DNA of 64,000 nt from Verrucomicrobiales bacterium (GTDB lineage Bacteria; Verrucomicrobiota; Verrucomicrobiia; Verrucomicrobiales; DEV007), in contig JARGPJ010000001.1 in the NCBI GenBank assembly GCA_029212615.1, forward strand, positions 643,547 through 707,546. The letters run 5' to 3'. Below are positions 55,149 through 63,509 of the stretch, one piece after another. The position numbers were made by a program, and so were the translations under genes. Each line of letters begins with the position of its first letter. Positions within the stretch are counted from its first letter, which is position 1. The notes under the pieces were generated by a model. It made no database searches, was not told the origin of the DNA, and saw only the letters and a program-made list of their open reading frames with translations.

Positions 55149-56108
55149 CTATTGGGACAAGAGCTCATCTATAGGCATCTTTGCCAAGGAAGCGGCCACA
55201 GCGTCAGCTTCTCCCTGAGAAAGAGGCATTAACGGCATTCGATCGTGACGACTCATGTAGCCGCGAGCCTCAAGAGCAGCCTTAATGGAAAGATGCCAAC
55301 CAAAAGGCTTCACACACTCTTCAAAAAATGGTTTCTGCACTTCCTCTATCAAGCGATCGCAAAGCTCAGTCTTTCCATCCTTCCACCATCTGTAAAAATT
55401 GGTAGCGAGTTGAGGCTCAAAAACACCGACCCCGATGAGCCATGACTGGCACCCTTTATCAACAAACTGAAGCCACTGGCTCTGATCCCCACCCGAGATA
55501 ATAATCGAAAGCCGATCATTCAGTGCCGCCACGACTTCATCTGAATATTCGTCATCTTTTGCATCCTCTTTGATGGCAATGATCTCCGGAATATCAGCGA
55601 GACGATCCAGCAGTTCAATCGGCCACTGCACAGAAGGTCCACCATATCCACACAGGAACGGCATCTCGTGAATCAAAATATTTGCACCCGTCTCTTCGGC
55701 AACCATTGCATAGTGCTTGTATATTTGCTCTGCGGAATAGTATCGCTCGCGAACCAGAAGCGAGACCATGTCCGCCCCCGATTCGATTGCCGCATTCACA
55801 AAATCAATTGTCGTTTTCGTACTGCAATGTGGAGGATCACCCACGATGACAACATGAGTTTCGTCGAGGGCCTTCACTTTCTTCGCCACGAAGGCATTGA
55901 GTTCTTTGATCTCTTCGAAATCCAATTGGCTATATCGGCTGTTATATGCCATGACATAAAATACCTTTCCGCCCGCATCATGAATCGCGCCTATATACTT
56001 CTCCAGAGCAGGATAATCTATCTCCTCAGTCTCCGGATCGAAAGGCGTTAGGATTGAAAACACAGGGCCAACAATTGTCTCCCTGATTGACTGTTGATTT
56101 AGTTTCAT
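55149..56108 (-). CDS. DapA/NanA-family aldolase
   Basis: A 319-residue (beta/alpha)8 class I aldolase. GPVFSILTPFDPETEEIDYPAL starts the barrel. VFYVMAYNSRYSQLDFEEI, HVVIVGDPPHCSTKTTIDF and IIAIKEDAKDDEY follow; the last holds the Schiff-base Lys. The usual Tyr of the YNxP motif is replaced in ILIHEMPFLCGYGG, so substrate handling differs from DapA. Beside neuA and neuB it could be an N-acetylneuraminate lyase-like enzyme or a lyase for another 2-keto acid. Lysine synthesis is unlikely. Confidence 0.85.
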   Translation of the reverse strand: MKLNQQSIRETIVGPVFSILTPFDPETEEIDYPALEKYIGAIHDAGGKVFYVMAYNSRYSQLDFEEIKELNAFVAKKVKALDETHVVIVGDPPHCSTKTTIDFVNAAIESGADMVSLLVRERYYSAEQIYKHYAMVAEETGANILIHEMPFLCGYGGPSVQWPIELLDRLADIPEIIAIKEDAKDDEYSDEVVAALNDRLSIIISGGDQSQWLQFVDKGCQSWLIGVGVFEPQLATNFYRWWKDGKTELCDRLIEEVQKPFFEECVKPFGWHLSIKAALEARGYMSRHDRMPLMPLSQGEADAVAASLAKMPIDELLSQ

Positions 56109-56146
56109 AAATTTTTGTTCTTTATAAGAAAGATCAATCTGATCAT

Positions 56147-56860
56147 TCAGGTTAAATTAATATATCCCTTCTCGATAAGAAACCGGGCAACCTCAAGATC
56201 CTTCTCATAATCTATATCAATGGATCGTTCAGCATCCATGACGCACCCCTTAACCTTCCCCTGAAAGAAGTTCTCACTCTGGTTAAACTTCTTGAGCCAG
56301 GCGATGTAAAAGCCGCCATTCACCCGGAAATAAGGTTGGAAATCCTGCGACCGTGTCTGCCCGGTGACGAGAGGGGATGGATCGAGGAGAGCCTCCTTAT
56401 TCACAACCCCCGTTGATTCATCCAATCCGACCACCAGCTGAACAGGCTCATTCATGGGGCACATACTGACAACAGAATAGTCATCCTCAGTCAGCATGTT
56501 GAACCCTTTCACCAGATCATCCGCCGTTCGAAAAGGACAGGTGGGCAGAAGAAGGGAGATAATGTCGTACTCACTTTCAACATCAGCGCGGGCCCCAATC
56601 TGCTTAATCAGGTCGATGACTTTAACTTTGTCTCCAGCCAAACCGGCATCGCGCTTCTCAGTTGTTACCTCCTGATATGAGTCCCCGATTGATAAAATCT
56701 CATCGTCGTCAGAAGACAGAATAATCCGACTGAACTTACCCGATCCGATAGCTGCCTCAATCGTGTGGGCAACAAGCGGCTTACCACCGAGCTCAATTAA
56801 ATTTTTGCGGGGGAGACGTTTGGAGCCCCCTCGAGCGGGAATAATCGCAATAGATTTCAT
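56147..56860 (-). CDS. neuA: CMP-nonulosonic acid synthetase (NeuA family)
   Basis: A 237-residue cytidylyltransferase with IAIIPARGGSKRLPRKNLIEL, the canonical CTP-binding start. IILSSDDDEILSIG, KRDAGLAGDKVKVIDLI and ISLLLPTCPFRTADDLV follow. FRVNGGFYIAWLKKF and AERSIDIDYEKDLEVARFLI close the site with the DIDxxxD metal motif. It activates the acid produced by the NeuB-type enzyme five bases upstream. Neu5Ac, legionaminic and pseudaminic acid types cannot be separated from sequence by eye. Confidence 0.92.
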   Translation of the reverse strand: MKSIAIIPARGGSKRLPRKNLIELGGKPLVAHTIEAAIGSGKFSRIILSSDDDEILSIGDSYQEVTTEKRDAGLAGDKVKVIDLIKQIGARADVESEYDIISLLLPTCPFRTADDLVKGFNMLTEDDYSVVSMCPMNEPVQLVVGLDESTGVVNKEALLDPSPLVTGQTRSQDFQPYFRVNGGFYIAWLKKFNQSENFFQGKVKGCVMDAERSIDIDYEKDLEVARFLIEKGYINLT

Positions 56861-56865
56861 TTTAT

Positions 56866-58785
56866 TCAGTGAGAGCAGGACGCAACCGTTGCCATTTTAC
56901 CCTTCATGAGCGCTTCGACCTGTTTTAGGGCCTTATGAAAACCTTCTCCGGAATTCAGATGGCCCTGCCAAATCTCTGCAACGAAGCCGGAATCAACATT
57001 CTGAAAGACCTCAAAGAGATGCTCCGGATCAATTTCACCGTCTCCTATTTGAAGCCCTTCCTGTGTCATCCCTGCACCGTCGGCAATATGAAGATGCTTT
57101 GAATGCGACGCCACCGAACGCGTGAAGTCAGAAAGGGTAATCCCGTGATAATTACATGCGAGGAGCGCATGAGATGTGTCGTAACAAAGATCAAACCCGA
57201 AATCCTCAGAAAACTGACGAATCTCACCGGGGTCGGTAAATACCGTCTGAAACCATTGCCCTCCGAAGTACCAGGGAAGTGGTGGCATATTCTCAACCAG
57301 AGGGTGAACTCCATCGCTATTCATAGAATTCAAATTATCACCAAGCGCTCGATATTGATCTGCGCGATTCGTTTCTTTCCGGGCTTCAAAATGACCTCCG
57401 GGATGAATGACCACTCTTGGCCCCCTTGAATCAGTTATCCCTTTGAAATGACTTCCAAGAGACCTGGCAAGATCAAAGGTACGACTAAGCATCTCGAGAC
57501 TGTAATCGAGAATTTTGGAGTCACGCGTTGTAAAATCGATGAGCTCATCCTGGTAATATTCAGGCGCATGAACAACCAGATCCTGAGCATAATCGGAGTA
57601 TCTTTCGGCAACACTGGATGGATCAAAGTCGACGAGATCACGCCACGTCAAGTGAACCTCCACTACCTTTGGCTTCCATTCGAGAAAATCCTCGAAATCA
57701 TTCAGACGACCGACAATCCCCCACTGCTTGTTGATCTCGTACCCTCCGCGCCCCGTATCGAGATGATCGTCAATATGCTCAAAACGAATATACTCATCAG
57801 CTTTTATATCCTTAGTGATCGGTTTCCCAATAAATTCATTCAACTTGAGAGGGGACACCCCTCGCGCCGGAGTCTTTGAGACAAGGTGGCTCGAATTCAG
57901 GATGGTTCCCTTCGACAGATCCTGAGCGGCTACCAAAGATTTCGCGAGAGCAATTCGATTCACCTGTTCACCCTGATTGAAGACGCGTCTTGACCCGCCG
58001 AGAGCAGACTCGATCTCTCTTATCTGTCTGATCATTTCAGCAAATTCAGACGGATCCAGGGAAGAGGAGTGATCTGTTCCGATAGCATTTCGATCCATCG
58101 TAATATGGCGCTCAATGATCCGTGCCCCCCGGGCCACACAGGCAAGGCTGGGAACAAACCCGCGCTCGTGTCCGGAATACCCCACGCATCGTCCGGTCAT
58201 CTCAGCAAGACGATCCATGAAGCGCAGGTTCAAATCACTAATGGATGAAGGATAAGTACTGTTACAATGAAGCATTGAATAGTCCGCTCCATGTTCGTCC
58301 AGGAAATCAATTACCTGCTGGATCTCCTCCTCTTCGGCCATTCCTGTCGACAAGAGGATTGGTTTCTTACGCTCCAGAAGGAGACTGAGAAGAGGCAGGT
58401 TCGTTAAATCCGGACTCCCGACTTTGTATAATGGAACATCCAGACCTTCAAGAAAGTCGATCGACGGAGCATCAAACGGAGTCCCGAAGAACAACATCCC
58501 CTCCTCTTCAGTAACGCGTTTCAACTCCCGGAAGTCAGCATGCGAGAGATGAGCCTTCCGCAATTCTTCAAGAAGATACTGAGTGCCGTGCTCAGCGAGA
58601 AGCGGATCATCAAGAACCTCTTTCGTGTAGAGAGCATCAAGGTCTCTTACTTGAATCTTTATGGCATCTACGCCCGCCTCGCCCGCCTTCCTCACCAACT
58701 GAAGCGCCTCAGACAACTCACCATTGTGATTGATGCCCAGCTCCGCGATGACAAACACTTTATCTAACTCATCAAACCACGACAT
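56866..58785 (-). CDS. neuB: NeuB-type nonulosonic acid synthase fused to a TIM-barrel isomerase-like domain
   Basis: A 639-residue protein. Residues ~1-280: NeuB barrel with VFVIAELGINHNGEL, EAGVDAIKIQVRDLD, LLSTGMAEEEEIQ and MLHCNSTYPSSISDLNLRFM, VGYSGHERGF, ERHITMDRNAIGTDHSSSL. Residues ~285-345: SAF antifreeze-like domain (KSLVAAQDLSKG, RGVSPLKLNEFIGK). Residues ~360-639: sugar isomerase/AP-endonuclease-like TIM barrel with VVIHPGGHFEARKE, VENMPPLPWYFGG, DLCYDTSHALLACN, HLHIADGAGMTQEGLQIGDG and metal-type Glu/His/Asp. It joins PEP condensation with a possible epimerase for the precursor. Confidence 0.9.
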   Translation of the reverse strand: MSWFDELDKVFVIAELGINHNGELSEALQLVRKAGEAGVDAIKIQVRDLDALYTKEVLDDPLLAEHGTQYLLEELRKAHLSHADFRELKRVTEEEGMLFFGTPFDAPSIDFLEGLDVPLYKVGSPDLTNLPLLSLLLERKKPILLSTGMAEEEEIQQVIDFLDEHGADYSMLHCNSTYPSSISDLNLRFMDRLAEMTGRCVGYSGHERGFVPSLACVARGARIIERHITMDRNAIGTDHSSSLDPSEFAEMIRQIREIESALGGSRRVFNQGEQVNRIALAKSLVAAQDLSKGTILNSSHLVSKTPARGVSPLKLNEFIGKPITKDIKADEYIRFEHIDDHLDTGRGGYEINKQWGIVGRLNDFEDFLEWKPKVVEVHLTWRDLVDFDPSSVAERYSDYAQDLVVHAPEYYQDELIDFTTRDSKILDYSLEMLSRTFDLARSLGSHFKGITDSRGPRVVIHPGGHFEARKETNRADQYRALGDNLNSMNSDGVHPLVENMPPLPWYFGGQWFQTVFTDPGEIRQFSEDFGFDLCYDTSHALLACNYHGITLSDFTRSVASHSKHLHIADGAGMTQEGLQIGDGEIDPEHLFEVFQNVDSGFVAEIWQGHLNSGEGFHKALKQVEALMKGKMATVASCSH

Positions 58786-58790
58786 AATCT

Positions 58791-59738
58791 TTAATCCTTT
58801 AATGCGGCGTCAATCATTCCATCAATCACCTCGTAGACTGTTCTTTTAGGAGACCACCCCAATACCTTCTCAATTTTCCCGGGATCCCCGAGAATGAGAG
58901 GAGGTTCATAGCGCCTTACGAAATTCCGGTTCGTTCTAACGAACTCCTGACTCGAAATTGACAATCTCTCAAAAACATAGTCGACCAGCACTCCCAAATT
59001 CGTAGAAACACCGGTACAGATGTTATAATCATCCGGAGAATCCGCCCTCAGGGTCCGATAGGCTGCCTCCATAAACTCGCCGGCACATCCCATATCCCGT
59101 GAAACAGCGAGATCTCCTAAATCAAGAAACTCCTGTTCCCCGCGGCTGATTGCCACAGCTCCATGAACCACCTTTTGAAGGAAAAAGTCATTCTTACGCA
59201 AGGGTGACTCATGATTAAACAAAATCCCGTTCACTGCGAACAGCCCATGGGTTTCGCGATATGACTGCACCAGAAAATGCGCATAAGCCTTGCTACAGGC
59301 ATAGGGAGTCCTCGGAGCAAGCGGACTGTCTTCCGACATAGCCGTATCAGACGGCGCGTATATCTGAGAACTTGATGCCTGAAACAATCGAATTGTCGGA
59401 TCCACCGTCTTAACTGCCTCGAGGAGTCGCGTCGTCAAAAGGGCCACTGAATTCAATGACTCCTCCACTTTTAACCACGATTTCCCGACATAGGCCTGAC
59501 CTGCTAGATTAAAAACATACTTCGGGCGCTCCGATTCAAGAAGTCTCACAATGTTGTCAAACTCATAGTCCAGACTGAAAACCCGGGAAGCCCTTCGGTT
59601 CATCTCCCCGGATCCTCTCGCTATTTCAAAAGCCCCGCCTCTGGTCGTTCCAACAACTTCATGATCCAGTCCCACCAGATACTCCGTAAGAAGCCTTCCA
59701 TCCTGGCCGGAGATACCGGTAATTAAAACTTTTGCCAT
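58791..59738 (-). CDS. NAD(P)-dependent sugar-nucleotide dehydratase/epimerase, GDP-mannose 4,6-dehydratase-like
   Basis: A 315-residue extended short-chain dehydrogenase. AKVLITGISGQDGRLLTEYL is the Gly-rich nucleotide site in the GxxGQDG form of GMD. YVFNLAGQAYVGKSWLKVEES and FQASSSQIYAPSDT follow, and TPYACSKAYAHFLVQSYRET holds the catalytic YxxxK. NGILFNHESPLRKNDFFLQKVV is a GMD-family stretch. Could make GDP-4-keto-6-deoxymannose or a related sugar for the polymer or for the nonulosonic acid. First gene after a promoter gap. Confidence 0.88.
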   Translation of the reverse strand: MAKVLITGISGQDGRLLTEYLVGLDHEVVGTTRGGAFEIARGSGEMNRRASRVFSLDYEFDNIVRLLESERPKYVFNLAGQAYVGKSWLKVEESLNSVALLTTRLLEAVKTVDPTIRLFQASSSQIYAPSDTAMSEDSPLAPRTPYACSKAYAHFLVQSYRETHGLFAVNGILFNHESPLRKNDFFLQKVVHGAVAISRGEQEFLDLGDLAVSRDMGCAGEFMEAAYRTLRADSPDDYNICTGVSTNLGVLVDYVFERLSISSQEFVRTNRNFVRRYEPPLILGDPGKIEKVLGWSPKRTVYEVIDGMIDAALKD

Positions 59739-59781
59739 ACTAACAAAACTACCGTTAATCGTAAATATTTTAACGTAGTAA

Positions 59782-59809
59782 AATATAACTTTGAATCACC
59801 TATAGTAAA
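59782..59809 (-). promoter_or_regulatory. Predicted promoter of the GMD-neuB-neuA operon
   Basis: Read leftward, TTTACT (59804-59809) and TATATT (59782-59787) are spaced 16 bases apart, 44 bases before ATG 59738, within a 91-base very A+T-rich gap. It would give the nonulosonic acid genes their own transcript. Confidence 0.5.
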
Positions 59810-59829
59810 TTCAATTGCACCCCAGCAGA

Positions 59830-60756
59830 CTAGTTACAATCAATGCGATCAGGCGAATACCCCTTCGAATACCTAGCCATGAAAACCAATGCAAACAAAA
59901 CAACAATCAGTGCAGGCAACAGAAACCGGTAACCGAACTCAAACCCAAGCTGCCGCCCAGACACAACAGCCCCAACGGCAAATAGAACCAACCATGACGA
60001 AACCATTCTCTTCGATACGGCAAAATCTGCCACTAAAGCGATCGCAGGCACAGCAATCGCATAAACAAAAGGTGAAAAATTTCCGGGCCCTATCGTTGAA
60101 GAAAAACAGTGAAACAAAACAATACACAACACAATTACATACCTTATCGACCAACCAACCCAGGGCAATACAATCAAACACACCGCAAACAAAAGTTCTG
60201 CAATTATAATAAACCATCCAAATACCAAGGCAGCAACTTCGTTCGTAATCTCAAAATGAGAACGTGTTAGATGATTTAATCCATAGATCCCATTCCTCCA
60301 TTCCGGCTCAAGAAGCTTTGTTATGCCTGTAAGTAAATACATAACCGCTAACTGCCAGGATATCGATATATCCTGCATTTTAGGCGAAAAACACAACAAC
60401 CCAACAATCACGACCGCAAGAAGCGTCGCATTCCCAAACATTCCGCTGCAACCTATAAAAGCACAGACCACCAATGTAACAAAACCAAATCCACCAATCC
60501 TTATCTGTTTTTCATTCGTCCCGAGCCAAACAAGGCCGACCACTAGAAAATAGATAATTCGAAAAATAATAACAAATCCACCAATGGGCTCACCTGAACC
60601 GATCGATCGCTCAACCCCCTCAAAAGGACTTAGGAAGACTACGCCGTAACCAAGTCCTCCCTTCCCCCAAAACCTCCAAGATGATATTAACGGTAGCAAC
60701 ACAAGAAACCGGACAACCCAAACCCAATTCCATCCAGCTGGAAACAAAGGCTTCAT
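59830..60756 (-). CDS. HTTM-type membrane protein
   Basis: A 308-residue protein with about eight hydrophobic helices. The region ISWQLAVMYLLTGITKLL, then EWRNGIYGLNHLT and FGWFIIIAELLFAVCLIVLP, is typical of the HTTM (horizontally transferred transmembrane) domain found in vitamin K-dependent carboxylase-like proteins. Catalytic details are unknown in bacteria. Very A+T-rich codons set it apart from genes of the left half. Its start overlaps the stop of the small membrane protein at 60753 by four bases, so the two are translationally coupled. Confidence 0.7.
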   Translation of the reverse strand: MKPLFPAGWNWVWVVRFLVLLPLISSWRFWGKGGLGYGVVFLSPFEGVERSIGSGEPIGGFVIIFRIIYFLVVGLVWLGTNEKQIRIGGFGFVTLVVCAFIGCSGMFGNATLLAVVIVGLLCFSPKMQDISISWQLAVMYLLTGITKLLEPEWRNGIYGLNHLTRSHFEITNEVAALVFGWFIIIAELLFAVCLIVLPWVGWSIRYVIVLCIVLFHCFSSTIGPGNFSPFVYAIAVPAIALVADFAVSKRMVSSWLVLFAVGAVVSGRQLGFEFGYRFLLPALIVVLFALVFMARYSKGYSPDRIDCN

Positions 60757-61136
60757 AAAATTGTGATCAGCTTTTCCCTTCCCTTATTAATTATCATCTT
60801 TGCAACTACTTCAGCTTTTCCGATGTCACCATAGTATTCTTCAAAACGAACTATGTGAGCCTTTAAATGCTTCGGGCTTCGCGTCGCTCCAGATTTTCTT
60901 ATCTTATAGCGCGCTTTAATTTCTTCTTCGCTCAATGATTTCCCATCAATTTTTACGGCAACCTCATAGTTCCAGACACGAGCATACATCGACCAACGAA
61001 ATACCTGCCAGCCCTCAGGCCCAAAAGCAACACACAACGCAAGCTGACCAATAAGAAATCCGACAACTAAAGTCAGATGCACCTTACTAATATCACCAAA
61101 CACTTTGAAACCCCCTTCGGTTTTTGCTTTCCTCAT
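60753..61136 (-). CDS. Small membrane protein coupled to the HTTM gene
   Basis: A 127-residue protein with one strong transmembrane helix (LTLVVGFLIGQLALCVAFG), then a WQVFRWSMYARVWNYEVAVKIDGK segment and a basic C-terminal domain with KIRKSGATRSPKHLK. Overlaps the HTTM start by four bases (ATGA). The FRWSMYAR-type motif resembles parts seen in larger HTTM relatives, so these two genes may be a split version of one protein. Function unknown. Confidence 0.65.
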   Translation of the reverse strand: MRKAKTEGGFKVFGDISKVHLTLVVGFLIGQLALCVAFGPEGWQVFRWSMYARVWNYEVAVKIDGKSLSEEEIKARYKIRKSGATRSPKHLKAHIVRFEEYYGDIGKAEVVAKMIINKGREKLITIL

Positions 61137-61164
61137 TACTGTTAGTGTTCAAATGGTGATCCAA

Positions 61165-61911
61165 CTACTTAACAATAGTGTAGGCAGGCACCGCCAAAGC
61201 ACCTGGATCGCGCTTGTATTCCAGACCCGACAAGTTACAAAATTCGATTAGCGCTTTAGTTTCCCCCCCTTGCCTCTTCTCATCAATACAGATGACACCG
61301 CCCGGTGACATAAATTGCTGGAACAATTTCATTCCTTCCAGAGATGGCTCAAAAGCATTACAATCAACATACAAAAGCGCACATCGGAAATTTGGATTCT
61401 CTTTTAGGAACTGAGGGACTGTCTCAAGTATGTCCCCCTCAATCAAGGTAGTCTGCCGTTCAACATTAGCCCTTTTAAGACGCGCCTCAATTCGATTGCG
61501 ATCGCAATCCTTCCATGTCTTCCCTGAGAGATGAGGATTTGTTTCCAGCGTTTCTTCTGTATATCCATCAAATGTGTCAAATCCGAAATATTTCCGAGTT
61601 GCCGTCTCTCCATGAAGCTGAATCATTCTGCTAAATATAATTGAATTTCGCCCGTATGCCACCCCCAGCTCTACAACATGACCCGGGACGCTTCTAATTT
61701 TTTCATATACTCGATCAATCCACAGAATGTATTGAAATTCGCTTTCTTCAAGGTAGGCCTGCTTTTCGAATACACTTAATCCGCCCCGCTGTGAATCCGA
61801 CCTCGTAATGGGTTTAGAATAATCATTGGGTTTCCGTTTCGAAATCTTTATATTATATGGCTTTAGAAGCCAGTTGATACACCCACCTATTTTTGCCCTT
61901 ACTTTACTCAT
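61165..61911 (-). CDS. TylF/MycF-like SAM-dependent methyltransferase
   Basis: A 248-residue class I methyltransferase from ATG 61911, chosen because it overlaps the upstream stop as ATGA; the longer frame to 61980 would overlap that gene by over 70 bases. VVELGVAYGRNSIIFSRMI is the SAM motif, KYFGFDTFDGYTEETLE the post-I loop, and CALLYVDCNAFEPSLEGMKL with GGVICIDEKRQGG holds the metal Asp residues of the TylF family. Likely O-methylates a sugar of the polymer. Confidence 0.85.
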   Translation of the reverse strand: MSKVRAKIGGCINWLLKPYNIKISKRKPNDYSKPITRSDSQRGGLSVFEKQAYLEESEFQYILWIDRVYEKIRSVPGHVVELGVAYGRNSIIFSRMIQLHGETATRKYFGFDTFDGYTEETLETNPHLSGKTWKDCDRNRIEARLKRANVERQTTLIEGDILETVPQFLKENPNFRCALLYVDCNAFEPSLEGMKLFQQFMSPGGVICIDEKRQGGETKALIEFCNLSGLEYKRDPGALAVPAYTIVK

Positions 61912-62669
61912 AATTTTGGAACAAAGCAGCCGAATTGAGAATTTTCCTGAAAAAGACTTCTCACTTCTTCGGCATCCCATTCTTCTACATCGATTGCACG
62001 ACTCTCGGTTAAAATAATCTGCTCACTAAGAGCACGCTCTACAACAGGCTGAATAGCCCCACTATGATGCACGGGATCAATAAGGGCTTTACGTAGTGAC
62101 TCTACTTCAGCAGTTAAATCGAAAAAATCTTCCCCTAGCGATTTAGCAAGAAGTTCATTCAACAACTGAGCAGCCATATTTTGTTCTTCCATTTGAACCG
62201 GGTGCAAGGAAACGGAAATCAATCGAGTTTCTGGAAAACTTTTTCGGAATGCTGTGAAGAGACTGCATATACGCTGAGCAGATTTTTCCACCTCGACACG
62301 CATTATAGAGGGGCAGCGATTTCGCATCCGTGCCTGATCAGCCTTCGACCGTTCCCAGGGCAACCACCCTAAGCCTAAGCTATGCCTCGCATCAGGTTCG
62401 CCTAAAACAAGGAGTGCCACATTAGAACGCGTATTTCTAAGAATTCGCTCGGCTTTAACTCTGTAGTTTTCAGCATACTCATCCGAAGTAAAATTGTGAA
62501 GGCGCCCCTGACCCAGGAAGACAGGAAAGAAGTTCACGTTTCTCGCATATGAGCGTACGTGACTATCACCTATCACAAGTATTTTGGAACCAAGCTGGAG
62601 GATCTCACCTTGCTTAGTCCGAGCACAATGGCGCTGAAGAAACTTTTTTAAACGCGAGATGAATTTCAT
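61908..62669 (-). CDS. SGNH-hydrolase-like protein
   Basis: A 253-residue protein. ILQLGSKILVIGDSHVRSYA is a GDS(H) block I with the catalytic Ser. VALLVLGEPDARHSLG could be the Gly/Asn blocks, with GEPD in place of the GxND form. KALIDPVHHSGAIQPVV holds the Asp-x-x-His of block V. Such proteins can act as O-acetylesterases or O-acetyltransferase partners of surface sugars. The overlap of four bases with the methyltransferase points to joint expression. Function inferred from motifs only. Confidence 0.65.
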   Translation of the reverse strand: MKFISRLKKFLQRHCARTKQGEILQLGSKILVIGDSHVRSYARNVNFFPVFLGQGRLHNFTSDEYAENYRVKAERILRNTRSNVALLVLGEPDARHSLGLGWLPWERSKADQARMRNRCPSIMRVEVEKSAQRICSLFTAFRKSFPETRLISVSLHPVQMEEQNMAAQLLNELLAKSLGEDFFDLTAEVESLRKALIDPVHHSGAIQPVVERALSEQIILTESRAIDVEEWDAEEVRSLFQENSQFGCFVPKL

Positions 62670-62730
62670 AAAGAACTTAGCAAGCAGCTTTTAACTGCCC
62701 TGATACCTGTCCCAAATTGCAAAATACTCC

Positions 62731-63492
62731 CTATTCATTACTCAGGAAGCCCTTTAGACGATTTATGATCGAACGATTCGCTTTCTGATCCTTAATCTTT
62801 CCGGATTTATCCGGTGTCCTCGTATGCCCACGCATCACGCGCCGCTCCCCGGAACTGACAAGACCTGCCCGGTGCCACACCTCAGTCGTAAAAACAATAA
62901 TCGTTCCTGCAGCAGCCTCCACCGGAACAATCTCCTCTTCGCTGAAAGGGTGATCCCGGGTGTATTCCCGGTTTTCATAGGACACCTCATCACCGATCTC
63001 CTGACGCTTTTCCTTCGTCAACGAAAGGCTTCTGGGCACGCAGGAGAATGCTCCGTTCTCAGCAGTCACATCGTTAAGATAGAGAAAAAACTTAAGCGTT
63101 TCCTGCACATCAAAATGAAGGTCTTGAGCGAGATGCTTTGTCCCCGGTATCTCCCGCGTCACAAAAACATTATCATTCAGGACCCGGGTATTCCCCCAAT
63201 AGAGATCACTCAAGTTCTGCATCCACTGCTGAGTAAAGTAACGAATTGTTTCAGGGAAGACTGCCCCTTCCAACTCATGGCGAATCAATTTCTTCCCCCC
63301 CCCGACCTCCACACCGAGGTCCCGCACTCCACTTTGGTCGGCAGCCAAAATTTCTTCAAACTCAGCGTTCAACTTCTCAATCTCGCCCGGTGTCGTTGCC
63401 CCGAAAACCTTTACGACACCAACGTCTCTAAGATCGCTCAGCAAACTTGCCTCAAAGCCTTCGGAAAACTGCAATTCAGGAATAAATGACAT
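62731..63492 (-). CDS. Phytanoyl-CoA dioxygenase (PhyH) family protein
   Basis: A 253-residue Fe(II)/2-oxoglutarate oxygenase. HLAQDLHFDVQETLKFFLYL gives the HxD of the iron site (HFD). DVTAENGAFSCVPRSL follows. TEVWHRAGLVSSGERRVMRGH supplies the distal His and the Arg that holds 2-oxoglutarate. Enzymes of this family hydroxylate small molecules or sugars; in a polysaccharide locus a sugar or lipid hydroxylation is plausible. It lies 18 bases after the ABC transporter ATPase gene. Confidence 0.87.
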   Translation of the reverse strand: MSFIPELQFSEGFEASLLSDLRDVGVVKVFGATTPGEIEKLNAEFEEILAADQSGVRDLGVEVGGGKKLIRHELEGAVFPETIRYFTQQWMQNLSDLYWGNTRVLNDNVFVTREIPGTKHLAQDLHFDVQETLKFFLYLNDVTAENGAFSCVPRSLSLTKEKRQEIGDEVSYENREYTRDHPFSEEEIVPVEAAAGTIIVFTTEVWHRAGLVSSGERRVMRGHTRTPDKSGKIKDQKANRSIINRLKGFLSNE

Positions 63493-63509
63493 GACTTACT
63501 TAAGCTTGA

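Noticed and set aside
62824..63489. 221-codon rightward open frame
   Set aside because: Antisense to the PhyH gene, which has the HxD and distal His motifs.
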